A DNA stretch of 64,000 nt from Chloroflexota bacterium (GCA_029782365.1 JAKOUW010000096.1:124001-188000); one strand, 5' to 3'. Positions 8,274 to 17,153 are shown, numbered from the stretch's first letter. Notes: a model not told the origin generated them from the sequence alone. Numbers and translations are program-made.

Positions 8274-9112
8274 GGTTTTTCTGAAGGCATTTGAGATCTC
8301 GGGTAGGATCCCAATATGCGGAAAAATGAGGCATATTCTTTGAGATGGTCCAGCGCTCTAGAGCATTTGACTTCTTCGATAGAGCCCGCGAAGTCAATAT
8401 AAAAGAAGTATTCCCAAGGTTTCCCAGCGAGCGGCCGAGATTCGATTTTTGTTAAATCAATATCACGCAATGCAAATACACTCAATGCTTTGAAAAGCGC
8501 TCCAGGTTGATTATTTAATGCAAAAACGATCGAAGTTTTATAAGGAACCCGCGAATCTTGGTGGTCTTTTTCTGTTGGCGGTCTTATTGCTAAAAAGCGT
8601 GTAAAATTCGCAGGGTTGTCTTCGATATTCTCCAATAATATCTTCATTTTATAGAGATTGGCAGCCCGGCGGGATGCTACTGCTGCCAGAGTAGGGTCGG
8701 AACGCTGCTGCAAGATTTTGACACTTCCAGCAGTGTCATAAACAGCTTCGCTCACCAACCCTAGACGGCGTAAAGAACCTTCACATTGAGCCAATGCTTG
8801 TGGGTGACTGATAACCCGTTGTATTCTGCCAATCTCACTATTTGGTAAACCGATCAAGCAGTGGTGGACTGATAAAAAATGTTCACCTATAACGATGAGT
8901 GAATTTTGAAGTAACAAATCGTAATTTCGATGAATACTGCCGGCTAGGGAATTCTCGATCGGAATTAAGCCTTCCTCAGCTTTGCCCGTGTTGACGGCCT
9001 CAAAGACATCATCGAAGGAAAGACATGGAAGGGATTGGACGTTGGAACCGTAATGTTCGAAAAGAGCTGCTTCTGAATAAGCCCCAGGCTCTCCTTGAAA
9101 TGCGACAAACAT
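8270..9112 (-). CDS. pheA: Prephenate dehydratase
   Basis: A monofunctional prephenate dehydratase that makes phenylpyruvate for Phe synthesis. The catalytic domain (about residues 1-180) shows FQGEPGAYSE, the IPIENSLAGSI active-site segment and the NFTRF motif with the catalytic Thr. A C-terminal ACT domain (about 195-275) has PGALFKALSVFALRDIDLTKIESRP, whose GAL and ESRP motifs bind Phe for feedback inhibition. The ATG at 9112 has GGAGG 9 bases upstream and overlaps the alaX stop (TGATG), so it is translationally coupled. A TTG codon just upstream is less likely. Its stop overlaps the -35 box of the next promoter, so pheA itself is not under the attenuator. Confidence 0.95.
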   Translation of the reverse strand: MFVAFQGEPGAYSEAALFEHYGSNVQSLPCLSFDDVFEAVNTGKAEEGLIPIENSLAGSIHRNYDLLLQNSLIVIGEHFLSVHHCLIGLPNSEIGRIQRVISHPQALAQCEGSLRRLGLVSEAVYDTAGSVKILQQRSDPTLAAVASRRAANLYKMKILLENIEDNPANFTRFLAIRPPTEKDHQDSRVPYKTSIVFALNNQPGALFKALSVFALRDIDLTKIESRPLAGKPWEYFFYIDFAGSIEEVKCSRALDHLKEYASFFRILGSYPRSQMPSEKP

Positions 9113-9837
9113 CAAACTTCCTCCAGACGGATATAAATTCGTTTATTGATTTTTCCCTTACTTTTATAATCAATGATGTGGATTCGGCCTACTTCTCGCG
9201 TTGAAGCCACATGGGTGCCGCCATCAGCCTGGAGATCAAGCCCCTTTATCTCGACTGTACGAACAAATTTAATTCCCTCTGGCAATAAATTGATCCTCGT
9301 TCTGATCAAATCTGGTATTTGGAATGCTTGTTTCCGAGGCAATACAGATACCAGTATTGGGCGATCTGCTTCGACCTCACGATTGACCGCTGTTTCGACC
9401 AATTGGACGAATTCCTTCTGAAGACTGTCAAATTCAAAATCCATCCGGCCTTCCAAGATATCCATATCACCGCCTGTGACATGGGCGCCATAGTCCCGAA
9501 AAATTGTACCGCAAAGAATGTGAAGGGCGGTGTGCGTACGCATCAATTTATATCGTCTTTCCCAATCCAGGTGACCTGTTAATTCAGCGCCGGTGAGAGG
9601 GAGAGGTTGGTTCGATTCCAAAAAATGCAGGATGTCATCACCAATTTTCTTAACCTTGATCACCTGTAATTTTGTATCTTCTATTTCTAAAATTCCAAAG
9701 TCATTCGGTTGTCCACCGCCTCCAGGATAAAAGGCTGTTTGGTTTAATATAAGTGCATGGTTTTCATAATCTACTTTGGTAATTCTTGCCTGAAAAACAC
9801 GCATGTAACTGTCCAGGTGATACAACGATTCCGTCAT
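9112..9837 (-). CDS. Alanyl-tRNA editing protein, AlaX type
   Basis: A free-standing editing domain related to the second half of alanyl-tRNA synthetase, hydrolysing Ser-tRNA(Ala) (and Gly-tRNA) in trans. The 241-residue size fits the AlaX-M class. It has the N-terminal beta-barrel with FYPGGGGQPND, the zinc/catalytic HTALH motif, and the QADGGTH segment that completes the metal site. GAGGG precedes the ATG. It sits directly upstream of pheA with overlapping stop and start, so the two are co-transcribed. No functional link between alanyl editing and Phe synthesis is known to me. Confidence 0.88.
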   Translation of the reverse strand: MTESLYHLDSYMRVFQARITKVDYENHALILNQTAFYPGGGGQPNDFGILEIEDTKLQVIKVKKIGDDILHFLESNQPLPLTGAELTGHLDWERRYKLMRTHTALHILCGTIFRDYGAHVTGGDMDILEGRMDFEFDSLQKEFVQLVETAVNREVEADRPILVSVLPRKQAFQIPDLIRTRINLLPEGIKFVRTVEIKGLDLQADGGTHVASTREVGRIHIIDYKSKGKINKRIYIRLEEV

Positions 9838-9866
9838 TTCATCATCCCTCTTTGCGGTGGGATCAA

Positions 9867-10745
9867 TTAATTGCCGAACATAAACGATGGCATTCCTGGA
9901 ATTTTTGTCTCAGCTATGAATAAATCCCCGGAATGTGGGTAGTCCTCCCTTTGTTCTTTATTCATGCCTTTCCATGCGCTTGTTATGTACAATGTTTCCA
10001 TTTTCTCACCGCCAAAAGTGCACGAGGTAACATTGAGTGCAGGCAAATTTATTTCTAAAATTTTCCGGCCATGTTTGGGATTATATCTACAAACTTTCGC
10101 ACCTTGCCACAAAGCGATCCATAACATGCCTTCTTGGTCGGAGGTCATTCCGTCCGGCCATCCATCTTCTCGAGGAATTTGAATTACAGTTTTAGGATGA
10201 TTAATTTCACCAGTTTCTATATCATAGTTAAATTCAAGAATATTACGAGTTGGAGTGTCAATATAATAAAATGTTTTGTAGTCAGGACTCCATGCGATGC
10301 CATTCGAAATCGATACAGGCGAAAGAATTTTATGAATGATTTTGTCGGCGTCTAATCGGTAGAGAGCCCCAGCTCCGGGATGTTCATCAATTGCCATCGT
10401 ACCGGCAAATAAACGGCCATCTGGTGAGCACTTAGCGTCATTAAATCGATTTTCAGGTTTATCGCTTTCCGGACGAGCGAGCCAATTCATTGTTGAAGTG
10501 GCAAAATTAAAACTAGCAATACCATCTTTCAGTCCGACGATAACATCACCATTTTTCTGAGATACGACAAACCCGATGTATTGATTTACTTTAAAAACCC
10601 TATCCTGATTTGTTGAAAGATCAAGTGTATGCAACTCGCCTGCCAGGATATTCACCCAATAAAGAAGATGTTGTTCAGCGTTCCAGGATGGCCCTTCTCC
10701 TAATTCAGCTTGCGCCCTAAGAAATATTTCACCCGAAATTTTCAT
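9867..10745 (-). CDS. SMP-30/gluconolactonase/LRE family beta-propeller hydrolase
   Basis: A six-bladed beta-propeller of 292 residues in the regucalcin/gluconolactonase family. These enzymes use a divalent metal to open sugar lactones. The metal ligands are present: Glu in ELGEGPSW (about residue 17), Asn in SISNGIAWS and Asp in GWPDGMT. RFNDAKCSPDGRLFAGTM is the conserved substrate segment. AAGGA precedes the ATG. There is no signal peptide, so it is cytoplasmic. The natural lactone is unknown, and no sugar dehydrogenase lies next to it. It is divergent from the phosphoesterase gene. Confidence 0.85.
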   Translation of the reverse strand: MKISGEIFLRAQAELGEGPSWNAEQHLLYWVNILAGELHTLDLSTNQDRVFKVNQYIGFVVSQKNGDVIVGLKDGIASFNFATSTMNWLARPESDKPENRFNDAKCSPDGRLFAGTMAIDEHPGAGALYRLDADKIIHKILSPVSISNGIAWSPDYKTFYYIDTPTRNILEFNYDIETGEINHPKTVIQIPREDGWPDGMTSDQEGMLWIALWQGAKVCRYNPKHGRKILEINLPALNVTSCTFGGEKMETLYITSAWKGMNKEQREDYPHSGDLFIAETKIPGMPSFMFGN

Positions 10746-10838
10746 CGTTTCAAATCCTTATTTGAGGGTCTAGATACCTGATGGAGAGTTATTTTCTCTG
10801 TACAAGATACCCATTATAATTGTTTTAGGGCATTCTAG

Positions 10839-11498
10839 ATGAAAATTCTCTCTCTAAGCGACGTTGTATTGGATACCGTTTATTCAACAGTTATTAAAAA
10901 TCGATTTGGAGATGTCGATATCGTGATCGGTTGTGGGGATATGCCCTATTATTACCTGGAATTCGTGGTTGATATGCTTAACAAGCCTACTTATTTTGTG
11001 CGTGGAAATCATGCAAATGTAGTTGAATATTCCCAATTAGGTGAAAGAACTCATCCTCATGGAGCTATTGATTTGCATCGTAAAGTTGTCAATGGAAGAG
11101 GACTGATCATCGCAGGAATCGAAGGCGGACTCAGGTATAGGCCTGGGCCTTTTATGTACACACAAGGCGAAATGTGGACCCATGTTTTAGGACTTGCGCC
11201 AAAACTTATGAATAATTTTCTTCGAAACGGTCGGTTTCTAGACATATTTGTTACCCATTCACCTGCATGGGGGCTTCAGGATCGAGATGACTTACCTCAC
11301 CAGGGCATTAAGGCATTTCGATGGTTGATACAGGTTTTTAAACCGAAAATTCATCTTCATGGTCATATTCACCTTTACCGACAAGATGAACAATATAAAA
11401 TGAATTTCGGAAATACCCTCATAGTCAACACTTATGGTGTAAGAAAAACGATTCTGATACCTGATTCTTCTTTAGGCTGGCGAATAGAGCAGGTATGA
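10839..11498 (+). CDS. Calcineurin-like metallophosphoesterase with altered motif I
   Basis: A 219-residue class III-type metallophosphoesterase. Motifs II (IGCGDMP), III (RGNHA), IV (VTHSP) and V (LHGHIH) are present. Motif I, normally DxH, reads LSDVVLD, so one metal-ligand His is replaced by Val. The fold is clear, but activity and metal set may differ from standard cyclic-nucleotide or pyrophosphate phosphoesterases. TATAAT lies at 10815-10820 and an AGGG about 10 bases before the ATG. The substrate is unknown. The gene is convergent with the USP fusion gene. Confidence 0.8.
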   Translation: MKILSLSDVVLDTVYSTVIKNRFGDVDIVIGCGDMPYYYLEFVVDMLNKPTYFVRGNHANVVEYSQLGERTHPHGAIDLHRKVVNGRGLIIAGIEGGLRYRPGPFMYTQGEMWTHVLGLAPKLMNNFLRNGRFLDIFVTHSPAWGLQDRDDLPHQGIKAFRWLIQVFKPKIHLHGHIHLYRQDEQYKMNFGNTLIVNTYGVRKTILIPDSSLGWRIEQV

Positions 11499-11512
11499 GA
11501 AAATACATGTCT

Positions 11513-13264
11513 TTATCTGCAAAGTAGCATTGGTTTCGAACTATCTCGTAATATCTGATCAGCTACCGTATCAAATAAGAAATTAAAACGAGAGGTTGAG
11601 CCGTAACCGCCCATTATGATCAAATCGGCATTTTGTTCTGTGGCATATTTTAATATTGTCGAAGCAATAGCTCCATTGCCAATGATGATACTAGCCTTGA
11701 CCCCATGCGTTATCAAGTATTCTTGAGCTTTACGGGATGCTTGAGATGAATTTTCCGCACGATCGGAAATTGTCAACACAGTCAGTTTTATTTGCCACTT
11801 ATTTGCTAGGTAAGCAGCCAAGAAAAGCGCTTCCTGAGAAGTGGGGCTGACATCGTAAGCCAGGATGGCATGTTTGAGTTTTGAGAAAGTTTCAGGGCAG
11901 GCTAACACAGGTCGGATGCTTCGTTGAACCATCGTTCTGAACCCGCTCGTTAGGCGACCTAAGGCGCTTGCACCGGGTGGAAAAGCCAGATTTACAACAA
12001 TTAGGTCGTTAATAATTGAGTGTTCTAATAATTGACTACTCACTATCCCTGAAGATATCACAATTTTTCCATTCACATTGGCGTCGCTGCAAATCTGGTT
12101 AAATTTTTCTTGAATAGCCGTGACGGCTTCCGATTCGCGCAAGGTGTCATCATTGACAACGTGTAGACCATGAATATTTGAATTTTCATACTTCGCGATT
12201 TCGATAGCCTGCAACAAAGCATTCCAACTCGCAGGAGTGCCATTAATCGGGACTAAAATGTTTCCAAATAAGCAGCTTTCCTGCCCAACCATTTCTTTTT
12301 GGCGGCGAAATGTCCCCGGAGGGGTATTGCTGGTTGTGGGTTGCATTTTAATGGAAAATATTTCGCTGGGATCGGAATTAATTTTCGGTGAATCCTGGGA
12401 AGCGATATGCAAAGCCGCATCGAGTTCATCAACCGGCTGCTGAAGATATTTTTCCAATGCAGCCCGATAGTCACACAGCCATAAGTAAAGATCGGTAATC
12501 GTCTTTCCTGGAAAATCTCTGAGCAAACCTAAATCAAGGATATTTTGGATCGTAGGAAAGTAATAAGTGTCATACCAATGGATAATCGCTTCTTCCCGGC
12601 TGATAGAACGGTTTTGGTCTAAACCCATGAAATATTGGTGAACTGCGATATGTTCTGCAAGGCGGGTATAAGCCATAGGCACAGTAGTCTTAAAATCTGA
12701 ACCAGGGCGTAATATATCCAATCTGGTATCTAAGAGAAAACTAGCCAACTCTGATTTCAGGATAATTTCCTGAGGCGTATCCTCTGGATCGAGAGTGACC
12801 CTTGTTTTAATCTCAACAACATATGCCTGGATGGTTTTTGATCCAAGAGAGCGTGCAACGGAAACTCGATGATTCCCATCTATTACAAAATAAACATTTC
12901 CGAGTTGGTAGACTTCTATGGGTGGCAAACCGTCCATGGAATTGGCGCTGACTTCAACTCTTGCCCAACGTTCAGGGTCAACAGCATCCTTCGGGTAAAA
13001 GTCACGAGTAAAGTCATCGTAACGGTTGACGCTGCCAACAATGGCATCCAAAGGAATTTCCCGTAAAACCTGCCGCTGGTTTGTCATTTCAGCTTTGATT
13101 TGTTTTCTTACTTCGTCAAAAGAGAGAAGGGAGTAATTCTTCCCACTCAGTCGAGCAAGAACATTGCGAATATTTGCTTTTCGACGCGCCTCAAAAAAAT
13201 CTTCGAGGGCATCTCGATAATTTTGAGTATAAGCAGCCATAAATGATTTATCGAATTGATTCAC
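11513..13264 (-). CDS. ParB-like nucleoside-binding / tandem universal stress protein fusion
   Basis: A 583-residue multidomain protein. The N-terminal third (about 1-160) has a ParB/sulfiredoxin-like core (LPPIEVYQLGNVYFVIDGNHR, then VSVARSLG). The middle (about 170-275) contains WYDTYYFPTIQNIL and a DFPGKTITDLYLWL segment of the kind I recall from DUF4032 proteins. The C-terminal half has two UspA-like domains (about 335-450 and 460-583). The second ends with a nucleotide-loop remnant (MGGYGSTSRF) in which the last glycine of the usual G-x2-G-x9-G motif is Asp; the first is more degenerate. The start is GTG with AGGA upstream. The role is unknown, presumably stress-linked nucleotide sensing. 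Confidence 0.8.
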   Translation of the reverse strand: MNQFDKSFMAAYTQNYRDALEDFFEARRKANIRNVLARLSGKNYSLLSFDEVRKQIKAEMTNQRQVLREIPLDAIVGSVNRYDDFTRDFYPKDAVDPERWARVEVSANSMDGLPPIEVYQLGNVYFVIDGNHRVSVARSLGSKTIQAYVVEIKTRVTLDPEDTPQEIILKSELASFLLDTRLDILRPGSDFKTTVPMAYTRLAEHIAVHQYFMGLDQNRSISREEAIIHWYDTYYFPTIQNILDLGLLRDFPGKTITDLYLWLCDYRAALEKYLQQPVDELDAALHIASQDSPKINSDPSEIFSIKMQPTTSNTPPGTFRRQKEMVGQESCLFGNILVPINGTPASWNALLQAIEIAKYENSNIHGLHVVNDDTLRESEAVTAIQEKFNQICSDANVNGKIVISSGIVSSQLLEHSIINDLIVVNLAFPPGASALGRLTSGFRTMVQRSIRPVLACPETFSKLKHAILAYDVSPTSQEALFLAAYLANKWQIKLTVLTISDRAENSSQASRKAQEYLITHGVKASIIIGNGAIASTILKYATEQNADLIIMGGYGSTSRFNFLFDTVADQILRDSSKPMLLCR

Positions 13265-13463
13265 AAGAGCTTCCTAACTACCCAATTCTAGCAAAGAATT
13301 AAGACTTTACATCGAATAAAATCGATGTTTACAATATATTAATCATTTCGTTTCGGCTAGATAATTTCATTCCCGAAGTATAATCTTTCTGATAATCATA
13401 CTGACGCTCATATTGGAACTTTTTTTCGTACAGATTCGTTTTATTATTCAAAGGAGAAAACTA

Positions 13464-14396
13464 GTGAAGCAAAACCGATTCATATTCGCAAGCTTATTGA
13501 TTATTGCAGCAATCTCAGCGGCTTGTTCTATCAATTCAACTCTCCAGCCGACCCAGGTATCTTCGAATGATTTGATGTTTACCCAGGCGGCTCAAACTGT
13601 AGTTGTCCAGTTAACCGCAAATGCCAGTGTTGATACTGCGACTGCCCAGGCTGGCGGGCAAAGCCAAATCCCCGCTGTCACAGCCACACCTGAGGTTGTA
13701 CTGCCTACTGGGACAGAAACGATGCCAATCCCGGTTAGCTCACCAACTCAATCTGTGACGCCGAGCGATACACCATCACCAACCCCTACGCAGAATCCTC
13801 CCACACCAACCTTATCTGGTGAAGATATTGTGAAATCGTTAGGATCGGCTACCTGGACAGATAATTTTGATAATGGAGACAATTGGTCGTTCAGTAAGGA
13901 TGATCGTATCTCGATGGAAGCAAAAGATGGAAATGCGGTTTTGATTGCCCATAACCCGGATTATTATTATGGATGGACAGTTTCCTGGCCGACTCTGACG
14001 AATTTCTATCTCGAAATAACGGTAAAAACGGGAGCAGAATGTGCAGGCCAAGACAAGTACGGGCTTATCTTCCGTTCTCCAGATCCTTCGGAGGGGTATT
14101 TGCTGGGCTTTTCGTGCGATGGCAGATTCCGTGTTTGGTATTTTACTGGCAAAAAGGAGGATATTATCCAGGATTGGCAAACAAGCAGCAATATCCTCAG
14201 TGGCCCTCAACAGACAAATCGATTAGGAATCAAGGCGGTTGGAAATAAATACACAGTATATGCAAATGGTATTGGAGTGTATTCATTTCTTGACGATCGG
14301 CACTCGGAGGGCAAGTTTGGTATCATGGTTGGATCAGTAAAAACAACTGATTTCACGGTATATGTGGATAAAATTTCATACTGGGATTTAAAATAA
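13464..14396 (+). CDS. Lipoprotein with Thr/Pro-rich linker and LamG/DUF1080-like beta-sandwich domain
   Basis: A secreted lipoprotein of 310 residues. The GTG at 13464 has AAGGAGA 6-7 bases upstream and gives a clean signal peptide: KQNR, a hydrophobic core, then the lipobox ISAAC. An upstream in-frame start would bury this. After the acylated Cys comes a Gln/Thr/Ala-rich region with a Pro-Thr-Ser-rich linker (about residues 75-125). Next is a globular domain (about 130-310) with a NFYLEITVKTG strand, a YGLIFRSPDPSEGYLLGFSCDG segment and NRLGIKAVGNKYTVYANG, typical of concanavalin-like (DUF1080/LamG) sandwiches. It may bind glycans at the cell surface; the ligand is unknown. Confidence 0.8.
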   Translation: MKQNRFIFASLLIIAAISAACSINSTLQPTQVSSNDLMFTQAAQTVVVQLTANASVDTATAQAGGQSQIPAVTATPEVVLPTGTETMPIPVSSPTQSVTPSDTPSPTPTQNPPTPTLSGEDIVKSLGSATWTDNFDNGDNWSFSKDDRISMEAKDGNAVLIAHNPDYYYGWTVSWPTLTNFYLEITVKTGAECAGQDKYGLIFRSPDPSEGYLLGFSCDGRFRVWYFTGKKEDIIQDWQTSSNILSGPQQTNRLGIKAVGNKYTVYANGIGVYSFLDDRHSEGKFGIMVGSVKTTDFTVYVDKISYWDLK

Positions 14397-14410
14397 ACTT
14401 AACTAAAGAA

Positions 14411-14437
14411 AGAGCCTTGTGAACTATACAAGGCTCT
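14411..14437 (+). terminator. Stem-loop terminator after the lipoprotein gene
   Basis: Perfect 10-bp arms AGAGCCTTGT / ACAAGGCTCT enclose a 7-nt loop about 15 bases after the stop codon. The following sequence is AT-rich but lacks a strong T run, so termination may be partial. Confidence 0.6.
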
Positions 14438-14579
14438 CATTAATTAAAGAATGACTTGATGGATAGGGAGCAACTCACCAAGTGGCTAGTACTCTGATTT
14501 AACAAGGGGGCTACAATCAAAATAAAATGAAACCTGAGTGTAAACTGCACGCATTAAATTAACTCTCACAGGAGGTATT

Positions 14580-15098
14580 ATGTCACAACAAACTCGGACA
14601 TCTCTGGCGTTTGGATTCGTCTTGATCTTGTTGGGAAGTTATTTGATATTAACGAATTTCTTCCCCAGCATACCAGCATTATTTCCATCCCAATTGACCT
14701 GGCCTTGGATCGTAATCACAATAGGCGGTGGTTTATTTGTGTTCGGTCTGCTCGTAGGTGCAGCGGATATGGCTGTACCGGCAAGTATTGTGGCGGGAAT
14801 CGGGGGAATCTTGCTTTACCAGAACAATTCCGGCAATTGGGGAAGTTGGTCCTATTTATGGACATTAATACCAGGCTTTGTGGGCTGTGGGACAATTCTA
14901 TCTGCAATCATCAAAGGGGCGTGGAATCAAGTCAATGAAGGATTAAGGATGATCATCATTAGTGGAATCATGTTCTTTATTTTTGCAGCGATATTTCATG
15001 GTCCAAATTTGTTCGGACGTTATTGGCCTGTATTGTTGATTGGCGCTGGAATTTATATGATCATCACTCCATTGTTTCACCGAACAAAATCAGCTTAA
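14580..15098 (+). CDS. Polytopic membrane protein, first gene of a LiaF-like operon
   Basis: A 172-residue integral membrane protein with about five hydrophobic segments (roughly 8-27, 40-60, 64-82, 92-112 and 125-165). It resembles the transmembrane region of LiaF/DUF5668 proteins, with recurring WPWIVITIGGGLFVFGLL-type helices. CAGGAGGT precedes the ATG. It is the first of three adjacent membrane genes, with gaps of 20 and 16 bases. No catalytic motif is visible. The likely role is envelope-stress sensing or membrane-associated regulation, inferred from the neighbouring LiaF-like gene. No two-component system is adjacent. Confidence 0.7.
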   Translation: MSQQTRTSLAFGFVLILLGSYLILTNFFPSIPALFPSQLTWPWIVITIGGGLFVFGLLVGAADMAVPASIVAGIGGILLYQNNSGNWGSWSYLWTLIPGFVGCGTILSAIIKGAWNQVNEGLRMIIISGIMFFIFAAIFHGPNLFGRYWPVLLIGAGIYMIITPLFHRTKSA

Positions 15099-15118
15099 AA
15101 TTGAGAGGACAAATAATT

Positions 15119-15907
15119 ATGAACCGGGGCACTTTGTTTTGGGGATTAATCCTCGTAATTGTCGGAGTAGTGTTTACGCTCGATAATTTCAATTTGATTG
15201 GCGGGGTGAGAGTATGGGATATCTTGTGGCCTTCTTTAATCATCCTGTTTGGTTTATGGGTTGCATTGCGACCTTTGATGCGCGGAAAATTGGCTCACGA
15301 AAATGTCGTCGTACCACTTCAAGGTGAAACAACGGGCACCCTAAGAATAGATTTTGGGGCTGGTGTGCTCAAATTGGCAGATGGCAGCCAACCGGAGAAT
15401 ATGTTGGACGGAAATTGCGATGGTGGGGCCATGTTGAATGTTAGTAGGGGCGATAAAACTGTAGATTCTCGTTTGCGATTACCTGAAGGTATTTTCCCTA
15501 ATGTTGGCTTTGCTGAGCAATTACGATGGGATTTGCATGTCACCCGTGAAATTCCACTGCATGTCGAAATTCACAGTGGCGCAAGTGAAAATAAATTAGA
15601 TTTCAGCCAATTGAAAGTCACCGATTTACGCGTGCAAAGCGGCGCGAGCAGCACAGAAATTACCCTTCCTGGGAATGCGGGCAATACCGATGTACATATC
15701 AACGCTGGAGCAGCGTCTGTCACGGTGCGTGTGCCTCAGAGCGCTGCAGCTAGGATAACAGCGCGGGGAGGGCTGTCAAGCATCAATATCGACCAAACCA
15801 GATTTCCAAGGAATGGTCAATTTTATCAATCAAGCGATTATGGCACAGCGCAAAACAAAATCGACTTGGATATTGAAATTGGTGTTGGTTCTGCGGAAAT
15901 TATGTGA
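15119..15907 (+). CDS. LiaF-like protein with toastrack (DUF4097/DUF2154) domain
   Basis: A 262-residue protein with two N-terminal transmembrane helices (about residues 6-25 and 35-55), then a long repetitive beta-strand domain. The beta domain starts TGTLRIDFGAGVLKLADGS and continues with LHVEIHSGASENKLDFS and LRVQSGASSTEITLP. This right-handed solenoid is the cell-wall-active-antibiotic response domain of LiaF and DUF4097 proteins. The ATG at 15119 has GAGAGGA upstream; a longer frame would overlap the preceding gene. In Bacillus, LiaF inhibits the LiaSR system. Here no LiaRS pair is nearby, so the partner is unknown. Confidence 0.78.
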   Translation: MNRGTLFWGLILVIVGVVFTLDNFNLIGGVRVWDILWPSLIILFGLWVALRPLMRGKLAHENVVVPLQGETTGTLRIDFGAGVLKLADGSQPENMLDGNCDGGAMLNVSRGDKTVDSRLRLPEGIFPNVGFAEQLRWDLHVTREIPLHVEIHSGASENKLDFSQLKVTDLRVQSGASSTEITLPGNAGNTDVHINAGAASVTVRVPQSAAARITARGGLSSINIDQTRFPRNGQFYQSSDYGTAQNKIDLDIEIGVGSAEIM

Positions 15908-15923
15908 ATATAGGAAGAATAAC

Positions 15924-16559
15924 ATGGCCTGGTATAAAAATTCGATTTTATGGGGTGTTTTGATCATGCTGGGGGGAGCAGCGCTATTGGTACAGAACTT
16001 ATTAGGCTTGCCTCTTGGTGGAATATTTTGGGGTTGTGCAGCAATAATTATCGGTTTTTTCTTTTTAAAAGAAGCCTGGACCGATTTGCATCCGTGGTGG
16101 CCGATTATTCCTGGATCATTCTTAATTGGATTAGGACTGAGTGCTCTTGTTGGGGCATTTTTACCTGCGATCTCCTTTATCAGGGATTTTCTACCACTCG
16201 GAGTTTTAGGGATAGGATTTTTCTTTGTTTACATTCGAGAGCAAAGCAACTGGTGGGCATTGATTCCCGGAGGGGTTCTTATTACGTTGGGAATCGTTTC
16301 GTTGTTGGATGCTATTAACCTGGGAATTGATACAGGCGGTATATTCTTCCTCGGATTAGGGCTGACATTTTTTGCTTTGACTTTATTACCCAATAAACAA
16401 CTTTCCTGGGCATATATTCCGGCAATGGTTCTCACTGCAATCAGCGCATTTATTGGAATAATTTCTGGTCAGGCTAATTCGAATATATTTTGGGCGCTAA
16501 TCTTGATTCTAGCCGGCTGTTTTATGGTAATTCGATCGATCCGGAGCAGGCAATTGTAA
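15924..16559 (+). CDS. Polytopic membrane protein, third gene of the LiaF-like operon
   Basis: A 211-residue protein that is almost entirely hydrophobic, with about seven or eight transmembrane helices arranged as paired hairpins. The WWPIIPGSFLIGLGLSALVG and WWALIPGGVLITLGIVSLL segments look like an internal duplication. The ATG at 15924 has AGGAAG 6-7 bases upstream; an earlier in-frame start would lie inside the LiaF-like gene. The helices recall DUF5668-type modules at the N-termini of LiaF-like proteins. Function unknown. Confidence 0.68.
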   Translation: MAWYKNSILWGVLIMLGGAALLVQNLLGLPLGGIFWGCAAIIIGFFFLKEAWTDLHPWWPIIPGSFLIGLGLSALVGAFLPAISFIRDFLPLGVLGIGFFFVYIREQSNWWALIPGGVLITLGIVSLLDAINLGIDTGGIFFLGLGLTFFALTLLPNKQLSWAYIPAMVLTAISAFIGIISGQANSNIFWALILILAGCFMVIRSIRSRQL

Positions 16560-16574
16560 AAGCGGCGAGGTGGA

Positions 16575-17081
16575 TTATTCAGCGAAAGTGATCAGCAATT
16601 CGCCAGATTGCGCATAGCCATAATGAGAATAGAACAATCCTGAGCAAACCTCGGGATTGTTTATTACCAGAGGTAAAAGCACCTTTAGATCTTCAACCAG
16701 CAAATCTTGGGGGATTTCTTCTAAAGAGAACCATTGAAGCGTTCCTTCATCGGATGGTTTCACAATTTCACTATCAATTTCTCCTCTAAAAACAAAGATG
16801 AGAACTCCTGGATTTTGGCCAGTTGAGATGGTTACAGTTCCTACCAAATTTAATTGAATGTTGTCGATCCCCGCTTCCTCTTTGATTTCTCTGCGAGCAG
16901 CAGTTAAAACATCCTCACCGATTTCTATATGGCCTCCAAGTCCATTATACTTTCCCGCCCAAAGGCGCTTTGTGGGGGAGCCTTTTATCAAAAGGATTTT
17001 ATCTTCGTGAATTAAGAACACCAAAGTTCGAGGCACAACCATGTAACGATCTAGATTGACGCCTTGATCGGAAGCTGGCAT
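16575..17081 (-). CDS. NUDIX hydrolase
   Basis: A 168-residue NUDIX protein. The NUDIX box runs from GGHIEIGEDVLTAARRE to IKEEAGI, matching Gx5Ex7REUxEExGU with the Mg-binding glutamates present. Upstream is the strand TLVFLIHEDKILLIKGSP. Such enzymes cleave nucleoside diphosphates linked to another group; an 8-oxo-dGTP/MutT-like role is possible but not proven. The ATG at 17081 is chosen because the only earlier in-frame ATG (17123) sits inside the fba terminator hairpin. A GAGG precedes the chosen start by about 8 bases. Convergent with the membrane operon. Confidence 0.85.
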   Translation of the reverse strand: MPASDQGVNLDRYMVVPRTLVFLIHEDKILLIKGSPTKRLWAGKYNGLGGHIEIGEDVLTAARREIKEEAGIDNIQLNLVGTVTISTGQNPGVLIFVFRGEIDSEIVKPSDEGTLQWFSLEEIPQDLLVEDLKVLLPLVINNPEVCSGLFYSHYGYAQSGELLITFAE

Positions 17082-17101
17082 AGAGGACCCTCTTATATAA
17101 G

Positions 17102-17135
17102 AAAAACAAGGGCAGTTCAACATAAACTGCCCTTG
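17102..17135 (-). terminator. Rho-independent terminator of fba
   Basis: On the minus strand, perfect 11-bp arms (17135-17125 and 17117-17107) around a 7-nt loop are followed by TTTTT (17106-17102). It starts about 18 bases after the fba stop codon. Confidence 0.9.
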
Positions 17136-17153
17136 AACGGTTTATGTCAGACC

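Noticed and set aside
8149-8397. An 82-codon reading frame covering the aromatic leader peptide and the end of pheA.
   Set aside because: Its first 54 codons overlap pheA in another frame and lie upstream of the promoter. Only the 28-codon part after the TTGACA/TAAAAT promoter is supported.
15023-15118. A longer start for the LiaF-like gene overlapping the preceding membrane protein.
   Set aside because: The ATG at 15119 has its own Shine-Dalgarno sequence and begins directly before the first membrane helix.
17082-17123. An N-terminal extension of the NUDIX protein starting at 17123.
   Set aside because: The ATG lies inside the loop of the fba terminator, and the extension has no family similarity.
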